DNA from: Bacillus sp. CHD6a
Lineage (GTDB): Bacteria > Bacillota > Bacilli > Bacillales > Bacillaceae_I
Direction of reading: 5' to 3'
NCBI RefSeq assembly: GCF_001293645.1
Contig: NZ_LBMD01000001.1
Coordinates: 62,001 to 126,000, forward strand
DNA: 64,000 bases
Under the pieces are notes generated by a model. The model did no database searches. It saw only the letters and a list, made by a program, of their open reading frames with translations, and was not told the origin of the DNA. Positions 1-8,340 of the stretch are shown piece by piece; the first letter of the stretch is position 1, and each line of letters starts with the position of its first letter. The position numbers were made by a program, and so were the translations under genes.

Positions 1-3
1 AAT

Positions 4-600
4 ATGTTCATAAATAATGATGATACTTCAAACCTAAATGCATTCGTTAACGCTAATCAACGATATATACTTGCCATAGATGGCCTCAGTCGTTCTGGGA
101 AAACCACTTTTGTAAAACATCTTAGTAATGGGCTAGAGAAAGAAGAGGTGGAATACACGATTTTCCATATTGATGACCACATTGTTAATCGAAGTGAGCG
201 TTATAATACGGGATTTGAAGAATGGTATGAGTATTTTTATTTACAGTGGAATGTTGAATGGTTAAGAAAAAATTTATTTAAAAAACTTAGAGACAGCAGT
301 ACTTATGTCAAGCTGCCATTTTACGACAATGAAAATGATAGGCATTTAATGAAGAAAGTTGAGTTACCTAAAGCTGGGTTAATTGTTATAGAAGGAGTTT
401 TTCTCCAACGTAAAGAGTGGAAAAACTTTTATAACGAAATAATATACTTGAATTGTTCTCGAGAAAAAAGGTTTGGGCGTGAATTAGAAGCTACAAGACT
501 TAATCGTGAAAAATTTGAGAAGAGATATTGGAAGGCAGAAGAATACTACATTAATACCTTCAACCCATTAAATAATGCTGACACAGTCATCAAGACTTAG
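4..600 (+). CDS. Uridine-kinase-like P-loop kinase
   Basis: 198-residue P-loop NTPase. Residues 26-36 (IDGLSRSGKTT) form a Walker A loop in the position usual for the uridine kinase/phosphoribulokinase superfamily; a DD pair near residue 57 and an IEGVF strand near residue 128 match that fold. Such proteins phosphorylate nucleosides or other small molecules in the cytosol; the substrate cannot be read here. The ATG at base 4 is the first available and its ribosome-binding site lies at or beyond the window edge, so a longer N-terminus is possible. First of several small accessory enzymes on the same strand. Confidence 0.7.
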   Translation: MFINNDDTSNLNAFVNANQRYILAIDGLSRSGKTTFVKHLSNGLEKEEVEYTIFHIDDHIVNRSERYNTGFEEWYEYFYLQWNVEWLRKNLFKKLRDSSTYVKLPFYDNENDRHLMKKVELPKAGLIVIEGVFLQRKEWKNFYNEIIYLNCSREKRFGRELEATRLNREKFEKRYWKAEEYYINTFNPLNNADTVIKT

Positions 601-694
601 ACTAATAAATGTGGATGAATTCTTAATGAGACCAAGCTTCTTTTCTCGCCAATCGTCTTCAAGCAAATCTAAAAATAGAAAGGAATTGGGTAAG

Positions 695-1042
695 ATGATA
701 AAAGGTTTTGGAGGAGTTTTTTGGAGAACAAATAATCTTGAAGTAATAAAAAAATGGTACAGTGATGTGTTAAATATTGAAATCGAACACTGGAATGGGA
801 CGGTGATAAAGCCCCAGTTAGGAAATGAGACAATCTTTTCTTTCTTTACAGAGAATGACAGTTATTTTCCATCAGAACAACAAGTAATGTTAAATTTCCA
901 AGTACATAACATAAACGAAACAATTAAACATCTGGAACATATAGGTGTACCTCTTGCCAAGAAAATAGAGATTAGTGAATATGGAAAGTTTATCTGGATT
1001 GAAGATCCTGATGGACGACTGGTCGAACTTTGGGAGAAATAA
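695..1042 (+). CDS. VOC (glyoxalase/bleomycin-resistance) family protein
   Basis: The ATG at 695 is preceded by a GAAAGGAA ribosome-binding site and gives a 115-residue single VOC domain; the reading frame is open further upstream, but that part is low-complexity Ser/Lys and overlaps the preceding kinase. The beta-alpha-beta-beta-beta pattern is visible, with FIWIEDPDGRLVELWE at the C-terminus, where the family's last metal-ligand Glu sits. VOC proteins act as metal-dependent isomerases, dioxygenases or drug-binding proteins; the substrate is unknown. Family confident, function not. Confidence 0.7.
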   Translation: MIKGFGGVFWRTNNLEVIKKWYSDVLNIEIEHWNGTVIKPQLGNETIFSFFTENDSYFPSEQQVMLNFQVHNINETIKHLEHIGVPLAKKIEISEYGKFIWIEDPDGRLVELWEK

Positions 1043-1186
1043 TGAAATGCCATTCTTTAAGTATTGGGGGTAAATGATATTTAAAAAATGGCGCAATAGT
1101 TGAAGGGAAAATGGGTTGGTGCGGCAGCATACTTAGAATAGCTATCAAACGGCTAGAGAGATAATAGTAATGCTTGAGGAGGTTCT

Positions 1187-1342
1187 ATGAAGACACTAGT
1201 TGATGAAATAAAGAACATATTTTTAGATATATCTGCAATGGGTAAAGGACTAATCTATGGTTTTCTTATGGTTGCACTATTAATTCTAGTTGGTGGAACT
1301 TTATTATTTGGGATTTTGTACATTCGTAATTTAATATTTTAA
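1187..1342 (+). CDS. Small single-pass membrane protein
   Basis: 51-residue ORF starting at an ATG with a strong GAGGAGG ribosome-binding site 5 nt upstream. A charged amphipathic N-terminus (about 20 residues) is followed by one hydrophobic helix of about 25 residues (from GLIYGFLMVALL) and a short basic tail. The strong translation signal and clear topology support a real gene. No family recognised. Confidence 0.55.
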   Translation: MKTLVDEIKNIFLDISAMGKGLIYGFLMVALLILVGGTLLFGILYIRNLIF

Positions 1343-1471
1343 TACCAAATTATCCCTTCATTATCGTGGAAAATCCTGTAACAAGGACTAGCGCTCACTT
1401 TTCTTTGAAGCAGGATAGCAATTTCTATAGATTATGAAGTAATTGTTATTAGAAAATAGAGGGGCCATCGT

Positions 1472-1708
1472 ATGAAATACATAGAATTAGGCTTAGGAAA
1501 CACTTGGATAATAAGGACAGAAACAGAGCTGGAAGATGGCACTGAAAAAGAGGAGAGAGGAATCATTGGACCAGTGAAATTCCACTCTTTTTATATACGA
1601 GTATGGATTGGTAAGACCGTTTTCATTTTTGATTTAAGAGAAGGTATTAAGCGTGTAAAGAAAAGTAGAAAAGAATACAAATTTATCATAGGTTTGATTA
1701 GTTATTAA
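1472..1708 (+). CDS. DUF3977 family protein
   Basis: 78-residue protein whose N-terminus (YIELGLGNTWIIRTE), central GIIGPVKFHSFYIRVWIG and basic C-terminus resemble the small DUF3977 family of Bacillus. No catalytic motif or membrane segment is visible. It stands alone between a small membrane protein and a GNAT gene. Function unknown. Confidence 0.6.
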   Translation: MKYIELGLGNTWIIRTETELEDGTEKEERGIIGPVKFHSFYIRVWIGKTVFIFDLREGIKRVKKSRKEYKFIIGLISY

Positions 1709-1799
1709 CTACGATAATGAACCGATCTCACTATACAAGGATATATCTTTGCTTTCTAGAGGTGGTGATGTAATGTGAATAAAACTGAAAAATGAACAT

Positions 1800-2189
1800 T
1801 TGCTTGAGGTTAGGAATTATAGAAAAGAAGACTTTATCCATGTTGATAAACTAAATGCAGATGAAAAATGGAATAACCTTGTTAAAAACAAGGAGAGTAC
1901 AAAGGAAGCATGGAATAATTCAAATATTGCCTATGTGGCAGAAATAAATGGACAGTTGGTTGGGTATATTAGAGGGCTTACCGATAAATCTATTACATTG
2001 TTCATTTGCGAGGTGTTAGTACATCGTACTTACCGTGGGTTAGGAATTGGAGAAATATTGCTTGAGTATGTACATAGTTTATATCCAACTACAAGAATTG
2101 AAATGCTGGCTAACAGTACCTCTCGTACTTTTTATGAGCAAAAAGGGTTTAGATTCTTTTATGGTTTTAGAAAGACATATATAGAGTAA
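1800..2189 (+). CDS. GNAT acetyltransferase, possibly frameshifted near its start
   Basis: Single GNAT domain of about 130 residues. Motif A, the acetyl-CoA loop, is visible as HRTYRGLGIGEILL, and motif B ends in FYEQKGFRF. The first start in frame is the TTG at 1800, which has no ribosome-binding site. A good one (AGAGGTGGTGA at 1758-1768) precedes a GTG at 1775 in another frame; that frame reads five sense codons into a run of five A and stops at 1793. Deleting one A would join it to the GNAT frame. Either the gene is frameshifted, the base call is wrong, or a weak TTG start is used. Substrate unknown. Confidence 0.6.
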   Translation: MLEVRNYRKEDFIHVDKLNADEKWNNLVKNKESTKEAWNNSNIAYVAEINGQLVGYIRGLTDKSITLFICEVLVHRTYRGLGIGEILLEYVHSLYPTTRIEMLANSTSRTFYEQKGFRFFYGFRKTYIE

Positions 2190-2245
2190 TCGGAGAGATT
2201 TGTCTACCAATAAAGAGAAGTTAGCGCATTAAAAAGGGGACTTAA

Positions 2246-2719
2246 ATGGATTACATAAAGGATTTACGACAGAAGGTAGGCAACATGCCACTAATAATAT
2301 GTGCAGTAGGTGTTATTGTTTCAGACTCTAACAATCAAATTCTCTTAATCAAAAGAAGTGATGATGGTAACTGGTGTATACCTGGTGGGGTTATGGATGT
2401 AGGAGAAAGCATTCAAGAAACCGCAATAAGAGAAGTATATGAAGAAACAAATATGAATATAGCAGAATTAAAGTTGTTGAATGTTTATTCTGGCAAGCAG
2501 CAGCATCACATTTATCCAAATGGTGACGAGGTTTACTTTGTTAATGTAGTATTTTACACAATAAACTATAGTGGTCAATTTAAACCTGATGGTATAGAAA
2601 GTGCCGAAATTAAGTTTTTTAGCATGAATGATTTACCTGCTAATATTTCCCCTACAAATAAACCCTTCTTTGAGGACTTTAAGGAACTAAGTAGGAAAAA
2701 ATACAAGGGAATACTATAA
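2246..2719 (+). CDS. Nudix hydrolase
   Basis: 157-residue protein with a complete Nudix box (GX5EX7REUXEEXGU) from GGVMDVGESIQETAIREVYE, including the metal-binding Glu cluster REVYEET. It is expected to hydrolyse a nucleoside diphosphate linked to another moiety in the cytosol. N-terminal residues 1-15 resemble Nudix proteins that carry a short helical leader. ATG with an AAAAGGGGA ribosome-binding site. Substrate not predictable. Confidence 0.85.
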   Translation: MDYIKDLRQKVGNMPLIICAVGVIVSDSNNQILLIKRSDDGNWCIPGGVMDVGESIQETAIREVYEETNMNIAELKLLNVYSGKQQHHIYPNGDEVYFVNVVFYTINYSGQFKPDGIESAEIKFFSMNDLPANISPTNKPFFEDFKELSRKKYKGIL

Positions 2720-2767
2720 CAAGGTAATGGGACAAATTACTTTAAATATAAATAATGAGGTATTTTT

Positions 2768-3457
2768 ATGAAAACTATAGGATTAATAGGTGGAATGAGC
2801 TGGGAATCGTCGGTTGAATATTATCGAATAATTAATGAAGAGGTAAAAAACAGATTGGGTGGATTACATTCAGCACAATGCCTTTTGTATAGTGTTAATT
2901 TTGAAGAGATCGAGCGATTTCAGAAAGAAGGCAATTGGGAAGAAGCAGGTGAAATGTTAGGAAATGTAGCCCTATCATTAGAAAAAGGAGGGGCAGATTT
3001 TATTGTTATTTGTACAAATACGATGCATAAGGTAATAGATTTGATTGAGGAAAAGATCCATATTCCCATTTTACATATTGCTGATGCAACAGCAAATCAA
3101 ATAAGAACATCGAATGTTCATACAGTCGGACTATTAGGTACTAAGTACACGATGGAGCAAGACTTTTATAAAGGACGAATAACGTCAAATGGTATAAAGG
3201 TTTTAATTCCAGATGTACATGAACGAGAGATGATTAACAAGGTTATCTATGAAGAGTTATGTTTAGGAAATATCAATCAATCATCAAGGAATTATTACAT
3301 TAATGTAATCAAGAACTTGGTTGATAAAGGTGCTGAAGGAATAATATTAGGGTGCACGGAGATTGGATTGTTAGTCAAACAAGAGGACTCAAAAGTTCCT
3401 CTATTCAATACAACAGAAATTCATGCAATTGAATCAGTTAACAAAGCATTGCAATAA
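2768..3457 (+). CDS. Aspartate/glutamate racemase family protein
   Basis: 229-residue protein of the Asp/Glu racemase superfamily. It starts MKTIGLIGGMSWESS, typical of the RacX/YgeA branch, and keeps both catalytic cysteines: ICTNTMH near residue 82 and GCTEIG near residue 195. The two Cys act as acid and base for cofactor-independent racemisation; the YgeA/RacX branch has broad amino-acid specificity. ATG with a GAGG ribosome-binding site. Length is normal and the gene looks intact. Confidence 0.85.
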   Translation: MKTIGLIGGMSWESSVEYYRIINEEVKNRLGGLHSAQCLLYSVNFEEIERFQKEGNWEEAGEMLGNVALSLEKGGADFIVICTNTMHKVIDLIEEKIHIPILHIADATANQIRTSNVHTVGLLGTKYTMEQDFYKGRITSNGIKVLIPDVHEREMINKVIYEELCLGNINQSSRNYYINVIKNLVDKGAEGIILGCTEIGLLVKQEDSKVPLFNTTEIHAIESVNKALQ

Positions 3458-3616
3458 TACGTGAATATTCCAATTTCCAATCAATTTATCGGGGCTCGTT
3501 TTTATTATAGCCATGGATAATAACTTATTGATACAGATATTTTAATATGAAATAATCAAAATGGAATAAATCGGCATTCTTGATAAACACAATGTATTTC
3601 AACTATGGGGGGAAAT

Positions 3617-4042
3617 ATGAGAAATAGAGGTTCAGTAGTTTTGGTTGAAGATCAAAAAATAGCTCTAATTAAGAGGAATAGAGGGGATTCGGTTTATTAT
3701 GTATTTCCTGGAGGTGGAATAGAAGATGGAGAGACACCTCAAGAAGCAGCCAAAAGAGAAGCTCAAGAGGAATTAGGGGTAACAGTTACTATAAATGAGT
3801 GTATCGCAACAGTTGAGTTTGAAGGCACTCAATACTTTTTCCTTGCTGAGATAATAGCGGGGGTTTTTGGTACAGGGAAAGGTGAAGAGTATACAAATTG
3901 TAATAGTAACCGAGGAACTTATCTACCTATGTGGATAGAGATAAACCAGTTATCTTCTATTAATGTTAAACCAAAAGAAGTGGCCATAAAAATACAATCA
4001 ATCTTTGAACATGTAAAAGGAAGCATTTCAACAGTTAGTTAA
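3617..4042 (+). CDS. Nudix hydrolase
   Basis: Second Nudix protein of the region. The ATG at 3617 is preferred over the in-frame ATG at 3605 because the GGGGGG ribosome-binding site (3607-3612) lies between them at the right distance. The Nudix box is complete (GGGIEDGETPQEAAKREAQE plus ELG). The N-terminus RGSVVLVEDQKIALIKR is the usual first strand pair. Not a duplicate of the 2246-2719 gene: the two differ outside the box. Substrate unknown. Confidence 0.82.
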   Translation: MRNRGSVVLVEDQKIALIKRNRGDSVYYVFPGGGIEDGETPQEAAKREAQEELGVTVTINECIATVEFEGTQYFFLAEIIAGVFGTGKGEEYTNCNSNRGTYLPMWIEINQLSSINVKPKEVAIKIQSIFEHVKGSISTVS

Positions 4043-4336
4043 CTATTAGTGGTTGGAAAAATGCTAGTTTTAAGCTTATAGGGCTACTAATTTTTTATTA
4101 TATATAAAATCTATTTCATCATTGTTTTTAAAAGAAAAAGTTTTTATACATTATTAGGTCTTTTTGTTTTGTAATAGATCTTACTTTGTTTCCTAATCCT
4201 TTTCTTGAAGAAACAATAGAAATTCAGAAACATCTTTCTTCATAAATGCAGGCGACTATTCACGGTACCTGGAAGAGAAAATAGAATCAATATTTTTAAG
4301 ATCGGCTATCATTTATTCTTTGATGGGGGTTACTTA
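4043..4336. other. Intergenic, AT-rich, nothing recognised
   Basis: About 290 bp of AT-rich sequence between a Nudix gene and a GNAT gene. No ORF with a ribosome-binding site, tRNA, terminator of quality or repeat was recognised. The last bases (GATGGGGGT) serve as ribosome-binding site for the gene at 4337. Confidence 0.4.
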
Positions 4337-4759
4337 ATGGAGTGGTTTAAAACCGAATTTATGATCAGTGACGATGAAAAGTTAATAGATATTAAGGTTG
4401 TAACACAGTTACTCTCGAACACCTATTGGGCTTCTAATAGAACCGAGCAAACTATCGAAAAAAGTATAAAGAATTCCCTTTCTTTTGGTTTGTATGAAAG
4501 CGGCAAACAAATTGGATTTGCCAGGGTTGTTACAGATAAAGCAGTATTCTCTTGGATTATGGATGTGGTTATAGATGATAGCTACAGGGGGAAAGGTTTG
4601 GGGCAATGGCTAATGAATTGTATATTTGAACATCTAGAAATAAAAGATACAGCATTTGCTTTGGCTACTACTGATGCTCAGAACTTTTATAAAAAATTAG
4701 GTTTTCAAGACAACCAATGTATGACAAGGCCCATTGCGATTGGACGCAAAAGCAAATAA
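4337..4759 (+). CDS. GNAT acetyltransferase
   Basis: 140-residue GNAT protein. IGFARVVTD forms the central strand, DVVIDDSYRGKGLGQWLM is motif A with the acetyl-CoA pyrophosphate loop (Q/RxxGxG/A form), and NFYKKLGF is motif B. The C-terminus may be abnormal: directly after motif B the frame runs into sequence belonging to a decayed isochorismatase gene, so the last residues could derive from a junction. Substrate unknown. Confidence 0.78.
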   Translation: MEWFKTEFMISDDEKLIDIKVVTQLLSNTYWASNRTEQTIEKSIKNSLSFGLYESGKQIGFARVVTDKAVFSWIMDVVIDDSYRGKGLGQWLMNCIFEHLEIKDTAFALATTDAQNFYKKLGFQDNQCMTRPIAIGRKSK

Positions 4760-4957
4760 GGTCGAACATCTAGTTATTGTGGGATGTAAAACAGAACATT
4801 GTTTAGACATAGCTGTAAGAGCTGCTACAGTCTAAAGTTTTGATGTTACTTTAGTTAAGGACGGCCCATTCAACCTGATGGTCATTATAATATCGACCAT
4901 TTCTCTGATGTTAGAAATACATAAGAAGAATTGGTTCAACCTATGCCTAATGATTAA
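4743..4957 (+). pseudogene. Isochorismatase-family hydrolase remnant
   Basis: In a frame different from the preceding GNAT gene, 4743 onward reads NKVEHLVIVGCKTEHCLDI followed by AVRAATV, a stop, then SFDVTLVKDG. This is the conserved core of the isochorismatase/nicotinamidase family, including the catalytic Cys of the TExC motif. There is no start and there are several stops, so it is a decayed C-terminal fragment. Its 5' part was replaced or deleted where the GNAT gene now ends. Confidence 0.55.
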
Positions 4958-4984
4958 CGATAAGTAAAGACTCAACTTTAAATA

Positions 4985-5435
4985 ATGAACAACACCTATA
5001 AACATTACCGTTCATGGCCTGTCGTTTACGATTATATACGATCGAGAGACTGTAAATTCCCCCTGCACGTGCGGCAAATGCATATAGACATCTATGAGCA
5101 AGCAGACGAAATTTTTCCCGTATCGAAAAGTTGCAACTCGTGCTTTGCCACCGGGACTTCTGGATAGCCAATCTTATCTATGCTGACGGAAACGTCACGC
5201 TTATTGATTGGGATACTTGCGCATGGGTTATCTAGGCAGAATCTAACCCGATATTAATAAAATGGATGAACACTACCAGCGATGTTTCCCTGCTAATTAC
5301 AAAGGGTTTTCGGAGTATGTGATATATCCTGTATTCGGGTACATGCTTGTAGAAGGATATCTTTACTCAGAGGGGGAGGACAAGAAAATACTCTCGAAAA
5401 AATCTATGACATGAAAACCTTACCTTTGATGGTGT
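4985..5435 (+). pseudogene. Aminoglycoside phosphotransferase (APH) family remnant
   Basis: Translating all three forward frames gives pieces of one APH-fold kinase in order: EQADEIFPV, then LCHRDFWIANLIYADGNVT with the catalytic HxDxxxxN motif, then LIDWDT with the metal-binding Asp, then MDEHYQRCFPANYKGFSEY and EKIYDMKTL near 5400. At least three frameshifts and a stop (about 5234) interrupt it. The family phosphorylates antibiotics or small metabolites; this copy cannot make a functional product. Confidence 0.5.
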
Positions 5436-5555
5436 AATAACGTTTACAAAAAAATTCAAGTTTAAACGAGAGAAAGTTTATTCGAGAGTATGACTTCAGA
5501 ATAATACTCTTTTGTATAGCCTGCGCTCAATCTTCTATGCGGAGTCTTGTATAGA

Positions 5556-5579
5556 AAAAGCCCCAATTATGGGGCTTTT
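5556..5579 (-). terminator. Rho-independent terminator
   Basis: Perfect 9-bp inverted repeat AAAAGCCCC/GGGGCTTTT with a short loop, located directly downstream of the lipoprotein gene on the minus strand and followed on that strand by T-rich sequence. Confidence 0.7.
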
Positions 5580-5585
5580 CTGCTA

Positions 5586-5867
5586 TTATCTTCCACGGCG
5601 TTCTTCGGATGGCTCTTCGTCCAAGTCCGGCTCTTCTTCATCCATGTTATACGGAGTATCACGCTCACCAGGTTCTCTTACATCCCTTGGGTCTGTGTCA
5701 ATATCAAGACCCCTGTTCAGGTCACGATCAAGATCACGGTCATAGCGGACAGGGCGATAGTCTACATCCTCCGGCCCATTATCAGGCTCGTTGTTCCCCA
5801 TATTACATGCAGTAAGTACACTTAATGAGAAAATAACAGACGCAAGCAAAAGCATTGATTTCTTCAT
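5586..5867 (-). CDS. Small acidic lipoprotein
   Basis: 93-residue protein with a type II signal peptide: basic MKKS, a hydrophobic stretch and the lipobox LTAC at residues 18-21. The mature part is almost entirely charged and repetitive (DRDLDRDLNR, EEEPDLDEEPSEE), suggesting an unstructured surface protein. ATG with a strong AAAGGAGG ribosome-binding site. Such D/R-rich lipoproteins are common in spore-formers, but no function can be assigned. Confidence 0.75.
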   Translation of the reverse strand: MKKSMLLLASVIFSLSVLTACNMGNNEPDNGPEDVDYRPVRYDRDLDRDLNRGLDIDTDPRDVREPGERDTPYNMDEEEPDLDEEPSEERRGR

Positions 5868-6034
5868 TTTTATGAAACCTCCTTTTGGTTTGAAAGTGAA
5901 ATCAATTTTAATATTTGCTATCCTTGAATTTTTACTCGCCCTGAAAAAAATTCTTTATAACATATTGAAAGGGAGGGAAAAAGCTTTTTAAAAAAATAAG
6001 ATGGTGGTCATAATACTAGTAGTTAAAAAATTAT
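5868..6034. other. Upstream region of the lipoprotein gene
   Basis: Short AT-rich interval holding the lipoprotein ribosome-binding site and presumably its promoter on the minus strand. No other feature recognised. Confidence 0.35.
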
Positions 6035-6072
6035 AAAGGCTCTCCCACATTAACCTAAGTGAGAGAGCCTTT
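6035..6072 (-). terminator. Terminator downstream of the 6074-6421 gene
   Basis: Inverted repeat AAAGGCTCTC ... GAGAGCCTTT ending just before the minus-strand stop codon at 6074, with a T-rich minus-strand continuation. It probably terminates the 6421-6074 transcript. Confidence 0.65.
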
Positions 6073-6073
6073 A

Positions 6074-6421
6074 TTATATTCCAATGAAGAAGTAGTGCTT
6101 ATTTGAGCTTTCCATTGCAGACACTTGTTTAGTATAGTCAACCGAGAATACCTGTTGCATTCTGCGATCTGTTTTATTTTTTATCTCTTGATCAATCTCT
6201 AGCATTAGATTTCGAGCAGTCTCCACAGAAATATGAAAGTGCGTTGCTGCTTGAACATAAGGGTGATTTTTCACAAGTAAATCGAAATAATGTTCAGGTG
6301 TTTCTGCTTGTTCCTCATAAGCATTCTCCAAGTCTTCAACAAACTTGTAGAAGAGCTGTTTTTCAGGTGGAAGCTCTGCCACAATACATTTTGTAAGGTA
6401 TCTGTATAAGCTTTCCTTCAT
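6074..6421 (-). CDS. Conserved hypothetical, helix-rich
   Basis: The ATG at 6421 has a textbook GGAGGTG ribosome-binding site; the frame extends 5 codons further but without one. About 115 residues, helical, with a segment VQAATHFHISVETARNLM that looks like a helix-turn-helix. No family recognised; a small regulator is possible but is inference. Confidence 0.6.
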   Translation of the reverse strand: MKESLYRYLTKCIVAELPPEKQLFYKFVEDLENAYEEQAETPEHYFDLLVKNHPYVQAATHFHISVETARNLMLEIDQEIKNKTDRRMQQVFSVDYTKQVSAMESSNKHYFFIGI

Positions 6422-6454
6422 TAACAACACCTCCATTATCTTTGTGAATACTAC

Positions 6455-6724
6455 TTACCAACTTGCCTTTTTTACACCAGGTACCTGCCCTTTGTGAGCA
6501 AACTCTCTAAAAGCAATACGTGACATTTTAAATTTGCGTAAATAACCTCTAGGTCTGCCAGTTACCTCACAACGATTTTTTAAACGAGTAGGGGAAGAGT
6601 CTCTTGGTAATTTACGTAGCCCTTCTATATCACCTTTTGCTTTCAGTTCTCTGCGGATCTCTGCATACTGTTCAACCAGCTGCTGACGCTTTCTTTCTTT
6701 TACCACTTTAGATTTCTTAGCCAT
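6455..6724 (-). CDS. rpsN: 30S ribosomal protein S14, zinc-independent paralogue
   Basis: 89-residue S14 ([14 protein letters not shown]...). It has the C-terminal RNA-binding signature [15 protein letters not shown] and [22 protein letters not shown] but lacks the CxxC...CxxC zinc ribbon of the 61-residue paralogue, so it is the C-minus form. In B. subtilis the equivalent gene is repressed by Zur and replaces zinc-containing S14 under zinc starvation. A near-consensus Zur box lies directly upstream, supporting the same role here. Confidence 0.93.
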   Translation of the reverse strand: MAKKSKVVKERKRQQLVEQYAEIRRELKAKGDIEGLRKLPRDSSPTRLKNRCEVTGRPRGYLRKFKMSRIAFREFAHKGQVPGVKKASW

Positions 6725-6749
6725 AAGTTAGTTCTCTCCTTTTCGAAAA

Positions 6750-6764
6750 TAGTAATCATTACGA
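6750..6764 (-). promoter_or_regulatory. Zur operator upstream of rpsN
   Basis: On the minus strand TCGTAATGATTACTA matches the B. subtilis Zur box TCGTAATNATTACGA at 13 of 14 defined positions and lies about 26 bp before the rpsN start. Predicts repression when zinc is sufficient. Confidence 0.75.
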
Positions 6765-6778
6765 TTTATTAATTAAAC

Positions 6779-7050
6779 CATAAATGGAATTAGAATTCAA
6801 TAATAAAGTATTTTGTCACGAACTTTAGATATAACGTACTCACTTGGAAGGTGGATTTAAAGTTAGATCGACGCTTTAAAAGGATGTTAAAGGGGGAGGA
6901 GGACTTTTGGAAATAGCCAGCTTACCCAGCCTGAGTTAATTTTCATGAAAAAATCTTAAGTTTACTGAATATACCCGGATAGACAAGGGGATATACTCAT
7001 AATCATTGCGATTTGAGTCCATTATGCCTGTATTTATTAACACAAAACAC
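6779..7050. other. Gene-free interval with a second Zur-like box
   Basis: About 270 bp with no credible ORF on either strand. It contains TCATAATCATTGCGA at 6997-7011, which on the minus strand fits the Zur box at 12 of 14 positions, although neither neighbour appears to need it. Possibly the control region of a deleted gene. Confidence 0.4.
6997..7011 (-). promoter_or_regulatory. Possible orphan Zur box
   Basis: Minus strand TCGCAATGATTATGA against consensus TCGTAATNATTACGA; the two mismatches are symmetric about the centre, so dyad symmetry is kept. Fur-type regulators have overlapping motifs and cannot be excluded. Confidence 0.4.
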
Positions 7051-7078
7051 AACCCCTCCTCAATTTTGAGGAGGGGTT
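7051..7078 (-). terminator. Terminator downstream of the Spo0E-like gene
   Basis: Perfect 11-bp stem AACCCCTCCTC/GAGGAGGGGTT with a 6-nt AT loop, about 35 bp downstream of the minus-strand stop at 7114. The T-run on the minus strand is weak (TTGTGTTTTG). Confidence 0.6.
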
Positions 7079-7113
7079 TCATTAATGGTAAAAGCTCATA
7101 TAGAATCTATGTA

Positions 7114-7296
7114 TTATTTAGGGACGATGATATGATTATACTTATTTAATAAAGTATCATACTTATTTAATAAAGTATCTAGTTCCTGGCTGAGCTTTAA
7201 TGTTTTAGAAGAGGACATTCCGTACTTTGCGACAATATCAATCAGTTCGGATCGCTTTTTTTCAATTAGTTCTATTAATTCGTGTTTAGTAGCCAA
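7114..7296 (-). CDS. Spo0E-like aspartyl-phosphate phosphatase
   Basis: 60-residue helical hairpin protein with the family signature SQELD (KLSQELDTLLNKY). Spo0E proteins dephosphorylate Spo0A~P and so delay sporulation. TTG start with an AAGGAAGGG ribosome-binding site. Oddity: a perfect 21-bp tandem duplication (7138-7158 and 7159-7179) repeats DTLLNKY right after the signature and extends the second helix by one heptad. Confidence 0.8.
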   Translation of the reverse strand: MATKHELIELIEKKRSELIDIVAKYGMSSSKTLKLSQELDTLLNKYDTLLNKYNHIIVPK

Positions 7297-7524
7297 TGTT
7301 GAATACCCTTCCTTCTTCCAATTCGTAACATCATTATACTAGAATTTAGGAGGCAATACAAAGGTAAAATTGCAAGTTAATGGTACTTTAATAATTGTTA
7401 AACTAGTGAAAAATAATTAGGATATTTTGTCACGGTTTCGTCATAGATTATTATAAACCACCTGTATGTTGTTATGCATTTTCTGTTACTATATTAACTA
7501 TAATTGAATAGGAGTAGTGATATT

Positions 7525-8235
7525 ATGACTGCAGATGTTACGCTGTTGTTAGCGTTTGGAGCGGGGTTTTTATCGTTTATTTCCCCATGTACACTTCCAA
7601 TTTATCCTGCGTTTCTTTCCTATATCACCGGTGTATCGGTAGGGGAATTGAAAGATGATAAAGGAATGTTTCGTAGTAAAAGTATTTTACATACAGTGTT
7701 TTTCTTATTAGGATTTTCTATTATCTTTATTTGGTTGGGCTTCAGCGCATCGTTTCTAGGACAAATTTTTGTACAGTATAATGATTTGATTCGGCAGATT
7801 GGTGCCATCTTGATCATCTTTTTTGGACTTGTTATTCTAGGTGTTTTCCAACCGAAATTTTTAATGAGCGATAAAAAAATGACTTTTAAAAATAGACCCG
7901 CGGGGTATATCGGCACTGTATTAATTGGAATGGCTTTTGCAGCTGGATGGACACCGTGTACAGGCCCGATTCTTGTATCTGTCATGGCTTTGGCGGCAGC
8001 CAACCCTGGTTCGGGAGTCATGTACATGACTGCTTATGTACTTGGATTCGCCATACCATTTTTTGTCCTATCTTTCTTTATTGGAAAATTATCATGGATT
8101 AGACGCAACCATGTGCCAATCATGAAGGTTGGTGGATATATTATGATTTTCATGGGTATTCTTCTTTTCTTTAATTGGTTAACAAAAATAATTGCTTGGC
8201 TCACTGCCATTACCGGAGGATTCCAAGGATTTTAA
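7525..8235 (+). CDS. ccdA: Cytochrome c biogenesis protein CcdA
   Basis: 236-residue membrane protein with six hydrophobic segments. The two redox cysteines are visible: FISPCTLP in helix 1 and GWTPCTGP in helix 4. CcdA passes electrons from cytoplasmic thioredoxin across the membrane to thiol-disulfide proteins that reduce apocytochrome c and spore-envelope proteins. The ATG at 7525 has a TAGGAGTAGTG ribosome-binding site. First gene of a ccdA-ccdB-ccdC cluster as in B. subtilis. Confidence 0.95.
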   Translation: MTADVTLLLAFGAGFLSFISPCTLPIYPAFLSYITGVSVGELKDDKGMFRSKSILHTVFFLLGFSIIFIWLGFSASFLGQIFVQYNDLIRQIGAILIIFFGLVILGVFQPKFLMSDKKMTFKNRPAGYIGTVLIGMAFAAGWTPCTGPILVSVMALAAANPGSGVMYMTAYVLGFAIPFFVLSFFIGKLSWIRRNHVPIMKVGGYIMIFMGILLFFNWLTKIIAWLTAITGGFQGF

Positions 8236-8340
8236 ATTGTGTGATATTTTAGTTGATTCTTATGTCCGAAAAGAGTAAAGTTAAAATTGGGAATAAAGGA
8301 AAATTACAACTTTTTTATAGGACATAAGGAGGACTCTGCG

